A DNA stretch of 64,000 nucleotides from Sphingopyxis sp. OAS728 (GCF_014873485.1 NZ_JADBDT010000001.1:992001-1056000); one strand, 5' to 3'. Shown: positions 19,306-29,200, counted from the first letter of the stretch. Made by a program: numbers and translations. Notes: generated by a model from the sequence alone, not told the origin.

Positions 19306-20006
19306 CAATCGCGGATACGCCACAGCCGCCATGCAAAAAAGAGGCTGAGCGCACAAAGCGCAAACCAGGTCAGCGCATAGACGAGATGATTGTCGGGAAA
19401 GCGCACGACGGTCAGCCCGCCGACGGGATAGCCGCCGGGGTTCGGTGTGCTGTCGGCATCGACAAAATAAGGGGCGGCGTTGCGCAGCCCCCGCGCCTTC
19501 GCAATTGCCGCGACATCGCGCGAAAACCAGCGATCGGCCGCCGGATCGTTCGAACGAAGGAAGGCGCCTTCGGGCTCGGTCACGCGCAACAGTCCGGTTA
19601 CGCTCACCGCGCCCGCGGCATTGCCCGCCGCCCGCGCCGCCGGATCGCGCCGGTCCTTGGGCACGAAGCCGCGATTGACGAGCAGCGTGAAGCCCGGGGT
19701 TTCGAGGGGAGTCAGAACCCAATAGCCGGGACCGCGATCGGTCACGGCCTGAACCAGCGTCTCGCGATCATGTCGAAACTGCCCGGTTGCCGTTACACGT
19801 CGATAGGCGTCATTCTTTGCGTCGACCGCGTCCCATGCAGCCCGCCCCGGAGCCGCCACCGGCTTCGCATGGATGCGCGCATCGACAGCAGCGACCAGCT
19901 CATGCTTCCACGCGCGCCGCTCGACCTGCCAGACGCCGAGCATCGCGAGGCCGATCGCCGCGATCAGCGCCGCGGCGGCAAAAGCGCCGCGGCGGGTGCG
20001 CGTCAC
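19305..20006 (-). CDS. SURF1 family protein
   Basis: Assembly factor for heme-copper oxidases, in the inner membrane. 233 residues from GTG 20006, which overlaps the cyoD stop by 4 bases. It has the family's two-helix layout: one helix near the N-terminus (AAAALIAAIGLAMLGVWQVE, ending with the WQxxR-type signature) and one near the C-terminus (HLVYALTWFALCALSLFFAW). The periplasmic domain includes GYWVLTPLET, LLVNRGFVP and GGLTVVRFPDNHLVYALTW. Surf1 normally serves aa3 cytochrome c oxidases by helping heme a insertion. Its presence directly behind a bo3-type quinol oxidase suggests a similar heme-insertion role here. Confidence 0.93.
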   Translation of the reverse strand: MTRTRRGAFAAAALIAAIGLAMLGVWQVERRAWKHELVAAVDARIHAKPVAAPGRAAWDAVDAKNDAYRRVTATGQFRHDRETLVQAVTDRGPGYWVLTPLETPGFTLLVNRGFVPKDRRDPAARAAGNAAGAVSVTGLLRVTEPEGAFLRSNDPAADRWFSRDVAAIAKARGLRNAAPYFVDADSTPNPGGYPVGGLTVVRFPDNHLVYALTWFALCALSLFFAWRLWRIRD

Positions 20007-20377
20007 GGTACCTGTCTCGCGTCCTCGTGCGACATCGGCATCATGTTGGTGTTGAGATGGTGCATCACCCACAGCGAGCCCGCGAGCATGATCACGACGA
20101 CGATGATGGTGAAGACCAGCGAGGTCAGCGACCAGCCGCCCTCGGCCTTTGGCGTCATATGGAGGAAATAGACCATATGGACGACGATCTGGACGACCGC
20201 GAAGCCCATGATGATCGCGCCCGTGGCGGCAGCGCTGAGCGGCATCGTCATCACCAGCCAGAAGGGAATGGCGGTCAGGATCACCGACAGCACGAAACCG
20301 ATGACATAGTCGCGCATCGAGGCGTGCGGCATCTCGATCTCGTCGTGACCGTGCGCAGCGTGAGGATCGGCGCTCAT
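20003..20377 (-). CDS. cyoD: Cytochrome o ubiquinol oxidase subunit IV
   Basis: A 124-residue small subunit with three transmembrane helices ([56 protein letters not shown]) and the family signature HMVYFLHM. The cytoplasmic N-terminus is His-rich. The start at ATG 20377 overlaps cyoC by 4 bases. CyoD supports assembly of subunit I and its copper site. Confidence 0.95.
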   Translation of the reverse strand: MSADPHAAHGHDEIEMPHASMRDYVIGFVLSVILTAIPFWLVMTMPLSAAATGAIIMGFAVVQIVVHMVYFLHMTPKAEGGWSLTSLVFTIIVVVIMLAGSLWVMHHLNTNMMPMSHEDARQVP

Positions 20378-21000
20378 CGCAGCACTCCCATCAGATAGAC
20401 AAAGGTGAAGACGCCGATCCAGACGACGTCGAGGAAGTGCCAGAACATCGACAGGCACATGACGCGGCGCTTGTTCGCCGCGATCAACCCGTGCTTCGAC
20501 AGCTGGACCATCAGCGTGACGAGCCAGATGATACCGAAGGTCACGTGCAGCCCGTGCGTGCCGACGAGCGTGAAGAAGCTCGACAGGAAGGCGCTGCGCT
20601 GCGGCCCCGCACCGATTTCGATAAGATGGTGGAATTCGTAAAGCTCGATCCCGAGGAAGGCGAGCCCGAACAGCCCGGTGATCGCGAGCCACAGCTGGAC
20701 GCCCTTCACCTTGCCCTGCTGCATCTGCAGCACCGCAAAGCCATAGGTGATCGACGAGAAGAGCAGCATCGCGGTGTTGAGCGCGATGAGCTTCAGGTCG
20801 AACAGATCCTTCGGCGACGGCCCCGCGGCATAGCTGCCGCCGAGCACGGCATAGCAGGCAAAGAGGATCGCAAAGATGAGGCAGTCGCTCATCAGATAGA
20901 TCCAGAAGCCCAGCATCGTGCTGTGCCCCTCGGGATGCGCATGCTCGTCGAGGTCGTAGAACTGGACGGGTTCGTCGGCGGTGATGGTCTTGGCACTCAT
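20374..21000 (-). CDS. cyoC: Cytochrome o ubiquinol oxidase subunit III
   Basis: 208 residues from ATG 21000. Five transmembrane helices as in CyoC, beginning [20 protein letters not shown]. The conserved [10 protein letters not shown] and [13 protein letters not shown] motifs are typical of subunit III, as is the closing [20 protein letters not shown]. It lies between cyoB (4-base gap) and cyoD (4-base overlap). It supports stability of the oxidase core in the inner membrane. Confidence 0.96.
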   Translation of the reverse strand: MSAKTITADEPVQFYDLDEHAHPEGHSTMLGFWIYLMSDCLIFAILFACYAVLGGSYAAGPSPKDLFDLKLIALNTAMLLFSSITYGFAVLQMQQGKVKGVQLWLAITGLFGLAFLGIELYEFHHLIEIGAGPQRSAFLSSFFTLVGTHGLHVTFGIIWLVTLMVQLSKHGLIAANKRRVMCLSMFWHFLDVVWIGVFTFVYLMGVLR

Positions 21001-21004
21001 CGGA

Positions 21005-23017
21005 TCAGGCTCCGGCCGCCAGCTGGCGGGTGCGCGCTTCCTCGACCGCGGTGACCGTCGCCGCCGGGATGTCGAAATCGCGCTTGTAGTTGAAGGTGTG
21101 ATAGATCGCGCCGACCACCGTCGCGGCAAAGCTCAGCGCCACCAGCCACCAGATATGCCAGACCAGCGCGAAACCCATGACGAGGCAGAAGCCCGACAGG
21201 ATCATCCCCGTGCCGGTGTTGCTCGGCATATGGATGTCGCGATAGCCATCGACCGGCCGCTGATGCCCGCGCTTCTTCATGTCATACCACGCGTCGAGGT
21301 CGTGGATCACCGGCGTGAAGGCGAAATTATAGTCGGGCGGCGGCGAGCTGGTCGCCCATTCGAGCGTGCGGCCGTCCCACGGATCGCCGCCCGTCGTGTC
21401 GCGCAGTTCCTTGCCGCGCCAGATGCTGACACCGAACTGGACCAGCATCGCACCGATGCCCGCGGCGACGATCAGCGCGCCGATGCCCGCGATCACGAAC
21501 CAGATTTGCAAGCTCGGGTCGTCGAACACGCGCATCCGGCGGGTCACGCCCATCAGGCCGAGGATATAGAGCGGCGTGAAGGCGACCCAGAAACCGACGA
21601 CCCAGCACCAGAAGCTGATCTTGCCCCAGAAGACGTCGAGCTTGTAGCCGAACGCCTTGGGCCACCAGTAGTTGATCGCCGCGAACAGGCCGAACAGCAC
21701 GCCGCCGATGATCACGTTATGGAAGTGCGCGATCAGGAACAGCGAGTTGTGCAGCACGAAGTCGGCGGGCGGCACCGCGAGCAGCACGCCGGTCATGCCG
21801 CCGATGACGAAGGTCAGCATGAAGGCGATCGTCCACATCATCGGCAATTCGAACCGGATGCGGCCGCGATACATGGTGAAGAGCCAGTTGAAGAGCTTGG
21901 CCCCTGTCGGGATCGAGATCACCATCGTCGTGATGCCGAAGAAGCTGTTGACGCTCGCCCCCGACCCCATGGTGAAGAAGTGGTGCAGCCAGACAATGTA
22001 CGACAGGATGGTGATGCACACCGTCGCATAGACCATCGACGTATAGCCGAAGAGCTTCTTGCCCGAGAAGGTCGAGGTGACTTCCGAATAGACGCCGAAC
22101 AGCGGCAGCACGAGGATGTAAACCTCGGGGTGACCCCAGATCCAGATGAGGTTCACATACATCATCGGCGACCCGCCGAGATCGTTGGTGAAGAAATTGG
22201 TGCCGGCGTAACGGTCGAGCGTCAGAAGCGCGAGCGTCGCGGTCAGGATCGGGAAGGACGCGACGATCAGGATGTTCGAGCAGAGCGAGGTCCAGGTGAA
22301 GACGGGCATCTTCATCAGGCCCATGCCCGGCGCGCGCAGTTTCAGGATCGTGACGATCAGGTTGATGCCCGACAAGGTCGTGCCCACCCCGGCTATCTGT
22401 AAGCCCCAGATATAATAATCGACGCCGACATTCGGGCTGTAAGCGATCCCCGACAAGGGCGGATAGGCAAGCCAGCCGGTCTGCGCATATTCGCCGACGA
22501 ACAGCGAGATCATCGTCAGCACCGCGCCCGACGTCGTCATCCAGAAGCTGAAATTGTTGAGGAAGGGAAAGCTGACGTCGCGCGCGCCGATCTGCAGCGG
22601 CACGATATAGTTCATCAGGCCGGTGATGAACGGCATCGCGACGAAGAAGATCATGATCACGCCGTGCGCGGTGAACACCTGGTCATAATGATGCGGCGTC
22701 AGATAGCCTTCGGACCCGCCGAACGCGAGGGCCTGCTGCAGGCGCATCATGATCGCATCGGCAAAGCCGCGCAGGAACATGATGAGCCCGAGGATCATGT
22801 ACATGATCCCGATGCGCTTGTGGTCGACGGTGGTGAACCATTCGGTCCACAAATAGCCCCAGAGGCGGAATTTGGTGATCAGGCCAAGCACGGCGAGGCC
22901 GCCAAGGACGACGCCGATGAAGGTGACGACGAGGATCGGCTCGTGCAGCGGCAGCGCCTCGAGCGACAGCTTGCCGAGGATCGGACCGGTTTCGGGTGCG
23001 GGATGCGGGATGCTCAT
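21005..23017 (-). CDS. cyoB: Cytochrome o ubiquinol oxidase subunit I
   Basis: Catalytic subunit: oxidises ubiquinol, reduces oxygen to water at the heme o3-CuB centre and pumps protons. 670 residues (Escherichia coli has 663) from ATG 23017. About 15 helices. The low-spin heme region is [16 protein letters not shown], the CuB/crosslinked-Tyr helix is [17 protein letters not shown], the two CuB histidines are in WLHHFFTMG, and the heme ligands lie in HFHNVIIGG. The N-terminal addition [19 protein letters not shown] region before [10 protein letters not shown] is normal for CyoB. In-frame sequence upstream of 23017 has no family similarity. Confidence 0.97.
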   Translation of the reverse strand: MSIPHPAPETGPILGKLSLEALPLHEPILVVTFIGVVLGGLAVLGLITKFRLWGYLWTEWFTTVDHKRIGIMYMILGLIMFLRGFADAIMMRLQQALAFGGSEGYLTPHHYDQVFTAHGVIMIFFVAMPFITGLMNYIVPLQIGARDVSFPFLNNFSFWMTTSGAVLTMISLFVGEYAQTGWLAYPPLSGIAYSPNVGVDYYIWGLQIAGVGTTLSGINLIVTILKLRAPGMGLMKMPVFTWTSLCSNILIVASFPILTATLALLTLDRYAGTNFFTNDLGGSPMMYVNLIWIWGHPEVYILVLPLFGVYSEVTSTFSGKKLFGYTSMVYATVCITILSYIVWLHHFFTMGSGASVNSFFGITTMVISIPTGAKLFNWLFTMYRGRIRFELPMMWTIAFMLTFVIGGMTGVLLAVPPADFVLHNSLFLIAHFHNVIIGGVLFGLFAAINYWWPKAFGYKLDVFWGKISFWCWVVGFWVAFTPLYILGLMGVTRRMRVFDDPSLQIWFVIAGIGALIVAAGIGAMLVQFGVSIWRGKELRDTTGGDPWDGRTLEWATSSPPPDYNFAFTPVIHDLDAWYDMKKRGHQRPVDGYRDIHMPSNTGTGMILSGFCLVMGFALVWHIWWLVALSFAATVVGAIYHTFNYKRDFDIPAATVTAVEEARTRQLAAGA

Positions 23018-23034
23018 GAGGATCTCGGGCTCGT

Positions 23035-24219
23035 TCAGGACAGCGGGCGGTCGGCGGCGGCGGGTGCGCGCAGCGCGGTGCGTTCGGGCTTCGAGGGATG
23101 CGGAAGGCCCTCGCCCTTCAGTTTTGCGGGTGCCACCGGCTTTGCGTCGGGGCGGTCGTTCGACATCACCGGCGAGCTGCAATAGGCCGCGACATAGCGC
23201 ATGCTCCAGCGGGCGGCATCGACGGTGCCGCGCGCTGCGAACTTGTCATAAGTGACCTGCCGGACGTTGCCGATGCCCGCGATGCCCGCGCCGCCCTTGG
23301 CGTCGAGCGCCATCATGTCGTGCATGCACATCTTGCCGGGCTCGACGCACATGTTGACGACGGCGTCGAACAGCTGCGGATCGCTTGCGGCGAAGCGGCG
23401 GACCGGTTCCTTGTGCGTCGGCTTTTCGAGCTTCAGATAGGCATCGCGGCTGAGGTCGCCTTCGGACGAGGCTTTCGCTTCGGCGACCCATTTGTCGAAC
23501 TCGCTCGCGGGCAGGCTCTTCACCGCAAAGCGCATATTCGAAAAGCCCCAGCCCGAATAATTGGCCGAGAAGCCTTCGTAAGTGCCGGTCTTGTCGAAGA
23601 CGCCGTGCAGCTTGGTTTCCATGCCGGGCATTGCGTAAATCTGCCCCGCGAGCGCGGGCACGTAAAAGCTGTTCATCACCGACGAGGAGGATATGCGGAA
23701 CCGCACCGGCCGGTTCACCGGCAGCGCCAGTTCGTTCACCGTCGCCAACTGCTGTTCGGGGTAGATGAACAGCCATTTCCAGTCGAGCGCGACCACCTGC
23801 ACGTCGAGCGGCTTGACCTCGGCCGCGACCGGCTGGCCCGGCCCCGTCCGCGCGAGCGGGCGGTACGGGTCAAGCAAATGCGTCGCGACCCACGTCACCG
23901 CGCCAAGGCAGATGATGATGAGCAGCGGCGCCGACCAGATGACGAGCTCGAGCTGCGTCGAATGGTCCCAGTCGGGCTTGTACGTCGCCTCCTTGTTCGA
24001 CGCGCGATATTTCCACGCGAAGAAGATCGTCAGCGCCATCACCGGCACGATGACCAGCAGCATCAGCACGGTCGACAGGACGATCAGGTCGCCCTGCTGG
24101 CGCGCGACGTCGCCGGCGGGATCGAGCACGATCAACCCGCAACCCGAAAGCATGGGCAGCGCGGCGAGCAGCGGCAAAAGCCGCAATCGGGCGAGAAAAC
24201 GGGGGAGATTGCTTGGCAT
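23035..24219 (-). CDS. cyoA: Cytochrome o ubiquinol oxidase subunit II, lipoprotein
   Basis: A 394-residue protein with lipobox MLSGC (C27 lipidated), two transmembrane helices and a periplasmic cupredoxin domain. The copper-A cysteines of cytochrome c oxidases are absent: the corresponding stretch reads [16 protein letters not shown], as in CyoA, so it is a quinol oxidase. [17 protein letters not shown] and [20 protein letters not shown] are strong family motifs. The C-terminal extension past about residue 300 (containing [14 protein letters not shown] and a Pro/Ala tail) is longer than in Escherichia coli. First gene of cyoABCD-surf1-regBA; the promoter lies in the 169-base gap to the divergent transporter. 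Confidence 0.96.
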   Translation of the reverse strand: MPSNLPRFLARLRLLPLLAALPMLSGCGLIVLDPAGDVARQQGDLIVLSTVLMLLVIVPVMALTIFFAWKYRASNKEATYKPDWDHSTQLELVIWSAPLLIIICLGAVTWVATHLLDPYRPLARTGPGQPVAAEVKPLDVQVVALDWKWLFIYPEQQLATVNELALPVNRPVRFRISSSSVMNSFYVPALAGQIYAMPGMETKLHGVFDKTGTYEGFSANYSGWGFSNMRFAVKSLPASEFDKWVAEAKASSEGDLSRDAYLKLEKPTHKEPVRRFAASDPQLFDAVVNMCVEPGKMCMHDMMALDAKGGAGIAGIGNVRQVTYDKFAARGTVDAARWSMRYVAAYCSSPVMSNDRPDAKPVAPAKLKGEGLPHPSKPERTALRAPAAADRPLS

Positions 24220-24256
24220 GATGCGCGCCTAGGCCTCCTTTGTTGCACTGCACATA

Positions 24257-24269
24257 GGACATTTTGTCC
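24257..24269. promoter_or_regulatory. Palindrome in the cyoA/MFS divergent promoter region
   Basis: GGACATTTTGTCC is an interrupted palindrome (5+3+5) 38 bases upstream of the cyoA start, in the 169-base gap between divergent genes. It could be an operator for one or both. It does not match the RegA consensus as I know it. No other repeat of this type was noticed in the window. Confidence 0.3.
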
Positions 24270-24388
24270 AATCCCGCGACCGCTCATCATCGCGCAGGGG
24301 CATTTTCATTCCGGGCGATTTTGCCCTATGACCGACTCGTGCCGCCGCATCTTGTCTTGCGGAGGGCGCCAGCTCAAGGATTGTTACC

Positions 24389-25714
24389 ATGGCTGCCGAT
24401 ACTGTGCCCACCACCGAGGTCGAACGCGACGCCCGCGCCCTCCATGACGACGGCCACCGCATCGACCCTGCCGAGATCGCGATCGGCGTCATCATCGGCC
24501 GCACCTCCGAATTCTTCGACTTCTTCGTCTATGCGATCGCGTCGGTGCTGGTGTTCCCCAAGCTGGTCTTCCCGCACCTCGACCCGCTGACCGGCACGCT
24601 CTGGTCGTTCGCGATTTTCGCCCTCGCCTTCCTTGCGCGCCCCGTCGGCACGATCATCTTCACCGCGATCGACCGCGCCTATGGCCGCGGTGCGAAGCTC
24701 ACCATCGCGCTGTTCCTGCTCGGCGGCTCAACCGCTGCGATCGCCTTCGTCCCCAGCTATGAATCGGCCGGCATCGGCGCGGCGTTGCTGCTCGCGCTCT
24801 TCCGCATGGGCCAGGGCGTCGCGCTCGGCGGCTCGTGGGACGGCCTCGCGTCGCTGCTCGCAATCAACGCGCCCGAGAAGAAGCGCGGCTGGTATGCGAT
24901 GATCCCGCAGCTCGGCGCGCCTCTCGGCCTGATCGTCGCCAGCCTGCTCTTCATGTTCCTGATCGCGGCGCTGCCGGCCGAGGATTTCCTCGCCTGGGGC
25001 TGGCGCTATCCCTTCTTCGTCGCCTTCGCGATCAACGTCGTCGCGCTCTTCGCGCGGCTGCGCATCGTCGTGACCCCCGAATATGCCGAATTGTTCGAGA
25101 ACCGCGCGCTCGAGCCCGCGCCGCTGCTCGAAACGGTGCGGTCGGAATGGAAGACGATCGTCGTCGGCACCTTTGCTCCGCTCGCCAGCTTCGCCATGTT
25201 CCACATGGTCACCGTCTATCCGTTGTCGTGGGTCTTCCTTTTCACCGACGAAACCCCGGTGCGCTTCCTGATGATCGAGGCGATCGCCGCGGTCGTCGGC
25301 GTTGGATCGATCATCGCCTCGGGCATTCTCGCCGACCGTATCGGCCGCCGCACCTTGCTCGGCGCCACCGCCGCCGCCATCGCTGCGTTCAGTGGTTTCG
25401 CGCCGCAGCTGCTCGATGCGGGCGAGTTCGGCGAGGCGACCTTCATGATTCTCGGCTTCGCATTGCTCGGCCTGTCGTTCGGCCAGTCGTCGGGCGCGCT
25501 CTCGTCGAACTTCCAGCCGCGCCACCGCTACACCGGCTCGGCCTTCACCTCCGACCTCGCTTGGCTGTTCGGCGCCGGCTTCGCGCCGATGATCGCGCTC
25601 TGGCTTTCGAGCCAGTTCGGGCTGATCGCGGCGGGCGCCTATCTGCTGTCGGGCGCGGTCGTGACGCTCGTCGCGCTTTGGCTCAACCGCGAGCTCGCCA
25701 GCACGATCGACTAA
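24389..25714 (+). CDS. MFS transporter, metabolite:H+ symporter-like
   Basis: A 441-residue, 12-helix carrier. GRTSEFFDFFVYAIASV at helix 1 and ARPVGTIIF before helix 3 match the MHS family (citrate, shikimate, proline/betaine transporters), as does FRMGQGVALGGSWDG in helix 4. The loop motif DRIGRRTLLG is present in the second half. It probably imports an organic acid or related metabolite with protons. It is divergent from the cyo operon and its own unit is followed by a hairpin without T-tract at 25727-25746. Substrate not predictable. Confidence 0.9.
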   Translation: MAADTVPTTEVERDARALHDDGHRIDPAEIAIGVIIGRTSEFFDFFVYAIASVLVFPKLVFPHLDPLTGTLWSFAIFALAFLARPVGTIIFTAIDRAYGRGAKLTIALFLLGGSTAAIAFVPSYESAGIGAALLLALFRMGQGVALGGSWDGLASLLAINAPEKKRGWYAMIPQLGAPLGLIVASLLFMFLIAALPAEDFLAWGWRYPFFVAFAINVVALFARLRIVVTPEYAELFENRALEPAPLLETVRSEWKTIVVGTFAPLASFAMFHMVTVYPLSWVFLFTDETPVRFLMIEAIAAVVGVGSIIASGILADRIGRRTLLGATAAAIAAFSGFAPQLLDAGEFGEATFMILGFALLGLSFGQSSGALSSNFQPRHRYTGSAFTSDLAWLFGAGFAPMIALWLSSQFGLIAAGAYLLSGAVVTLVALWLNRELASTID

Positions 25715-25726
25715 GGCTCACAGGCC

Positions 25727-25746
25727 GGGGGCTGCCGCAGACCCCC
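25727..25746 (+). terminator. Possible terminator hairpin after the MHS transporter
   Basis: GGGGG and CTG pair with CAG and CCCCC around a CCG loop with one bulged A, 12 bases after the transporter stop. There is no T-tract, so a Rho-independent role is uncertain. Confidence 0.3.
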
Positions 25747-25860
25747 AGCCGCCTTGTCCAAGGCGCGGTTTGACCACCGACTCGATCGCCCGCTGCCCTG
25801 ATGCGCAACCGGTTCGCGACCGCCGCGTTCCTTTTGCATGTTCATGACCGATCTCTTCGC

Positions 25861-26622
25861 ATGACACCGCGCTGGCCTTCGGTCCTGTGGGTCGTTCGCC
25901 ACGGCCAGAGCGCGGGCAATGTCGCGCGCGATGCGGCGGACGCCGCGGGCGACCTCCGCATTGCGCTCGACCACCGCGACGTCGATGTCCCGCTTTCGGC
26001 GTTGGGCGAAGAACAATCGCGCGCGCTCGGCGAATGGTTCGCGGCGGGCGAGGAGGACGGGCGCCCCGAAATCATGCTTGCCTCGCCCTATGTCCGCGCG
26101 ATCCAGACAGCCGAGATTTTCCGCACGGCGGGCGGCTGCGAGCCCGACGAGAAGATTTGCATCGACGAACGCCTGCGCGAAAAGGAGTTCGGTATCCTCG
26201 ACGGGCTGACCCGCCTCGGCATCGCGGCGACACACCCCGAACAGGCCGAATTCCGCTCGGCGCTCGGCAAATTCTATCATCGCCCGCCCGGCGGCGAGAG
26301 CTGGTGCGACGTCATCCTGCGCCTGCGGTCGCTCCTCGACACCGTCTCGCTCCACTATGGCGGCCGGCGCGTGATGATTGTCGCGCATCAGGTCGTCGTG
26401 CTGTGTTTGCGCACGATCATCGAAAATCTGGGCGAAAGCGAAATTCTTGCGATCGACAAAGAGGGCGACGTCGCCAATTGCGCGATCACCGAATATCGCT
26501 TCGATCCGCGGGTCGGCCGCGACGGCAATCTCGTCCTGTCGCGCTATAATGCGACGGCGCCGATGGCGGGCGAGGTATCGGTCACCCGCGAACCCGATGC
26601 GATGGTCGCCGCGCGTGGCTGA
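25861..26622 (+). CDS. Histidine phosphatase superfamily protein
   Basis: 253 residues if started at ATG 25861; an in-frame ATG at 25801 would add 20 residues that do not look like family sequence. No clear ribosome site distinguishes the two. Catalytic features of the phosphoglycerate-mutase-like fold are present: phospho-histidine in VVRHGQSAGN, Arg in SPYVRAIQTAE, the Glu in LREKEFG, and the second His in IVAHQVVVL. It acts in the cytoplasm on an unknown phosphoester. It overlaps the next gene by 8 bases, so the two are probably cotranscribed. Confidence 0.85.
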   Translation: MTPRWPSVLWVVRHGQSAGNVARDAADAAGDLRIALDHRDVDVPLSALGEEQSRALGEWFAAGEEDGRPEIMLASPYVRAIQTAEIFRTAGGCEPDEKICIDERLREKEFGILDGLTRLGIAATHPEQAEFRSALGKFYHRPPGGESWCDVILRLRSLLDTVSLHYGGRRVMIVAHQVVVLCLRTIIENLGESEILAIDKEGDVANCAITEYRFDPRVGRDGNLVLSRYNATAPMAGEVSVTREPDAMVAARG

Positions 26623-27496
26623 TCCCGTCCCGCTCGACACCGCCTGGCTCAAGGCCAACCCGCTTCCCGATCATCACGACAATGTCGACAAGAACAGCCG
26701 CGGGCGAGTGCTCGTGGTCGGCGGATGCCGGCGCGTCCCCGGTGGGATGCTGCTCACTGCAGAGGCCGCTTTCCGGGCGGGCGCCGGCAAGGTCACGATC
26801 GCCACGATCGCCTCCGCCGCGATCCCGATGGGCATCGCCTTTCCCGCCTGCGCGATCGTCGCGCTTCCCGAAACCGCCGACGGCGAAATCGCGCCCGAAA
26901 GCGCCGACCTGCTGCTTGCCGAAATCGCAGGCCATGATGCGGTCGTCTTCGGCCCGGCGATGATCGACGAGGACGGCGTGCGCACGCTGCTCGCCGCGCT
27001 CCTCCCCGCCCTGCCCGCCGAGATGTTCCTGCTGCTCGACGCCTTCGCGCTTCGCGCTGCGACCGATCATGTGGACGCCATCGCCGCGCGCGGCGAGCAC
27101 ATAGTATTGACGCCGCACGAGGGGGAGCTCGCCGCCTTGCTCGGCATCGAAAAAGACGATGTGTCGCGCGATCCGCTGGCCGCGCTCACCCGCGCGGCGG
27201 AAACCTATGATGCGACGGTGATGGTCAAGGGCGCCACCAGCCATTTGATGGCGGGCGAAACCTGCCTCTCTTATGCCGGCGGCGGGCTCGGCCTCGCGGT
27301 CAGCGGGTCGGGCGACGTGCTCGCGGGCCTGATCGCCGGGCTCGGCGCGCAAGGCCTTCCGCCGCTTCAGGCCAGCGCTTGGGGCATTTGGTTACACGGC
27401 GAGGCAGGGCGGCGATTGTCCGAAACGATCGGACCGATCGGCTATCTCGCGCGCGAACTGTTGCCGGTCGTTCCGGGATTGATGCGCGGCGTTTAA
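26615..27496 (+). CDS. nnrD: ADP-dependent (S)-NAD(P)H-hydrate dehydratase
   Basis: A repair enzyme that converts damaged NADHX/NADPHX back to NAD(P)H, in the cytoplasm. 293 residues from GTG 26615, which overlaps the previous gene by 8 bases. It corresponds to the C-terminal half of Escherichia coli YjeF/Nnr: DKNSRGRVLVVGG at the start, MLLTAEAAFRAGAGKVTIAT, LTPHEGELAALLG, VMVKGATSHLM and the nucleotide loop SGSGDVLAGLIAGLGAQG. The epimerase (YjeF-N) half is missing, so that activity must be encoded elsewhere. The catalytic loop reads VSGSGD rather than the more usual TGGSGD. Confidence 0.9.
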   Translation: MADPVPLDTAWLKANPLPDHHDNVDKNSRGRVLVVGGCRRVPGGMLLTAEAAFRAGAGKVTIATIASAAIPMGIAFPACAIVALPETADGEIAPESADLLLAEIAGHDAVVFGPAMIDEDGVRTLLAALLPALPAEMFLLLDAFALRAATDHVDAIAARGEHIVLTPHEGELAALLGIEKDDVSRDPLAALTRAAETYDATVMVKGATSHLMAGETCLSYAGGGLGLAVSGSGDVLAGLIAGLGAQGLPPLQASAWGIWLHGEAGRRLSETIGPIGYLARELLPVVPGLMRGV

Positions 27497-27602
27497 GCCG
27501 GGCATGCCCTGCCCCGATGTTTGAGCTTGGCCGGTTGCCGACTGCCCGCTTCAGGTAAGCGAAATAGAGGAGAAGACGCCAGACAGTTTCCCGCAAACGC
27601 CT

Positions 27603-28256
27603 TCAACGCTCGGGGTCACGCTGACCGTACCGCCCGAAGGCATCAAGAATTCTATCCATCTCTGCGTGATCCAGCAGCTTTGTACCTCCGATCGCGAGCG
27701 TCCCGCAGTAGACGGCCGCCTGCTCCTCGATTTCCTCGGCAATCGCCATGGCGACGGGCAGGCTGGGACCCAGCGCGATCAGGCCGTGATTGGCCATCAG
27801 ACAAGCGCGGCGGCCATCGAGCGTCGCCGCAACATTGTCGGCCAGTTCGTCGCTGCCAAAAGTCGCATAGGGTGCCACGGGCACGCTCGCACCACCGCCG
27901 ACCGCGACCATATAGTGCAGCGGCGGAATCTCGCGGTGCGCGCAGGCGAGGATCGTCGAATGGCGCGCGTGGCAATGGACGATCGCCTGCGCGTCGGCGC
28001 GGCGCTGGTACAGACCCATGTGCATCCGCCATTCGCTCGAAGGCCTCGCGGCACCCGGCGCCACCCCGCCGTCGGCGTCGACAAACACCATCGCCTCGGG
28101 GGTCAACCGGTCGGGGGTCACACCCGATGGGGTGACGAACATCCCCGCGCCGAAACGGACCGAGAGATTGCCCGAGGTGCCGCGGTTGAGACCGCGCGCA
28201 TCGAGTGCGCGCATCGCGTCGACCAGTTGCTGCCGGGCTTCATTCTCCGTCATCAC
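27603..28256 (-). CDS. Class II aldolase/adducin family protein
   Basis: A 217-residue zinc aldolase of the L-fuculose-1-phosphate aldolase type. Metal ligands H94 and H96 (VHCHARHS) and H157 (MANHGLIALG) and the catalytic Glu75 (SSEWRMHMGLY) are all present; GNLSVR and TPSGV are the N-terminal phosphate-site motifs. Family members cleave phosphorylated ketoses or related 2-keto compounds to a three- or two-carbon unit plus an aldehyde. It overlaps the kinase gene by 4 bases and is the last of four minus-strand genes (receptor, aminotransferase, kinase, aldolase), so its substrate is probably the phosphorylated product of the kinase. Confidence 0.92.
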   Translation of the reverse strand: MMTENEARQQLVDAMRALDARGLNRGTSGNLSVRFGAGMFVTPSGVTPDRLTPEAMVFVDADGGVAPGAARPSSEWRMHMGLYQRRADAQAIVHCHARHSTILACAHREIPPLHYMVAVGGGASVPVAPYATFGSDELADNVAATLDGRRACLMANHGLIALGPSLPVAMAIAEEIEEQAAVYCGTLAIGGTKLLDHAEMDRILDAFGRYGQRDPER

Positions 28257-29200
28257 GCATCATCCCCCGCCGGCGTCGAACCCATAAATGTCAGTGTGCC
28301 GTCATAGCCTTCGAGCCGGCCCAATGTGCCGACGCCGAGCGCGACCTGCGCCGCGGTCGCCACCGCAAAGCGGAGCGCCGCGTCGACCTCCATGCCACGC
28401 CGCCGCGCCGCGAGAAATCCCGCGCACAGGCTGTCGCCGCAGCTCGTCGTGTCGACCGGCACGATGCGATGCGCAGCGGCGTGGACCTGCCGCTCGGGCA
28501 GCACCAGCAGCGCGCCCTCGGCGCCCATCTTGATCAGGCAGCCGCCCGCACCGCGCGCCATGAAATGCCGTGCCCCCGCAACCGGATCGTCGGTCCCCGC
28601 CATCGCGCGCACTTCGGCAAGGCTCGGCATGAACAGGTCGACGTGCGGCAACAGCGCGTCGAGATCAGCCTGCGCCGCCTCGCTCGGTGCGATCAGGTCA
28701 CACGAGATGAAGGCGCCGCTCGCGCGCGCCTCGCGCAACAAGTCGGCGCCCTGCCCCGCCACGCCCGGAAAGCCGACCGCGCCCCAATGAACCGCGGCGG
28801 CGCGACGACTGGCGGCGGCGACCACATCGGTGACCGGAGCAAAGATGCTGGCGCCCATCATGTGCCAGTTGGGACGGTCGCCGTTCGGGCGGATCGGCAA
28901 GACCGTCGTCGACGTAGGCCGCTCGCGGTCGGTGTCCAGCAGGCTGGTATCGACCCCCGCGGCATAGAACATCGACTGGACAAGCTGCCCCTGCGGGTCG
29001 GCGCCGACCGCCGAAGCGATGGCGACGTCGAGGCCGAGCGTCCGCGCAACGAGCGCGGTCCCCCCGGCGGTCCCGGCGGGTGACAGCGCGATCGTCTCGA
29101 CAAGCTGCCCGCTCTCGCCCTCGGGCAGAGAGGCGACAGGATGAACGGTGATGTCGAGCGTCGTCAGGCCGATCGCGAGCAGGTCGAGCGGCTGGTCCAC
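28253..29200 (-). CDS. PfkB/ribokinase-family sugar kinase
   Basis: 315 residues from GTG 29200, 2 bases after the aminotransferase stop, with GGAG upstream; the long in-frame extension further upstream is a shadow of the aminotransferase gene. The fold is clear: VDQPLDLLAIGLTTLDIT at the start, PAGTAGGTALVARTLGLDV, and the C-terminal catalytic loop DTTSCGDSLCAGFLAARRRG. That loop normally reads DTTGAGD; here SCGD replaces GAGD, with the catalytic Asp kept. It phosphorylates a sugar-like alcohol using ATP. It sits between the aminotransferase and the aldolase, implying aminotransferase, kinase and aldolase act in series. Confidence 0.9.
   Translation of the reverse strand: MDQPLDLLAIGLTTLDITVHPVASLPEGESGQLVETIALSPAGTAGGTALVARTLGLDVAIASAVGADPQGQLVQSMFYAAGVDTSLLDTDRERPTSTTVLPIRPNGDRPNWHMMGASIFAPVTDVVAAASRRAAAVHWGAVGFPGVAGQGADLLREARASGAFISCDLIAPSEAAQADLDALLPHVDLFMPSLAEVRAMAGTDDPVAGARHFMARGAGGCLIKMGAEGALLVLPERQVHAAAHRIVPVDTTSCGDSLCAGFLAARRRGMEVDAALRFAVATAAQVALGVGTLGRLEGYDGTLTFMGSTPAGDDA

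Noticed and set aside
21005..22402. Long plus-strand frame over cyoB (473 codons)
   Set aside because: Antisense shadow of a well-supported catalytic subunit; low-complexity Asp/Arg/His-rich translation.
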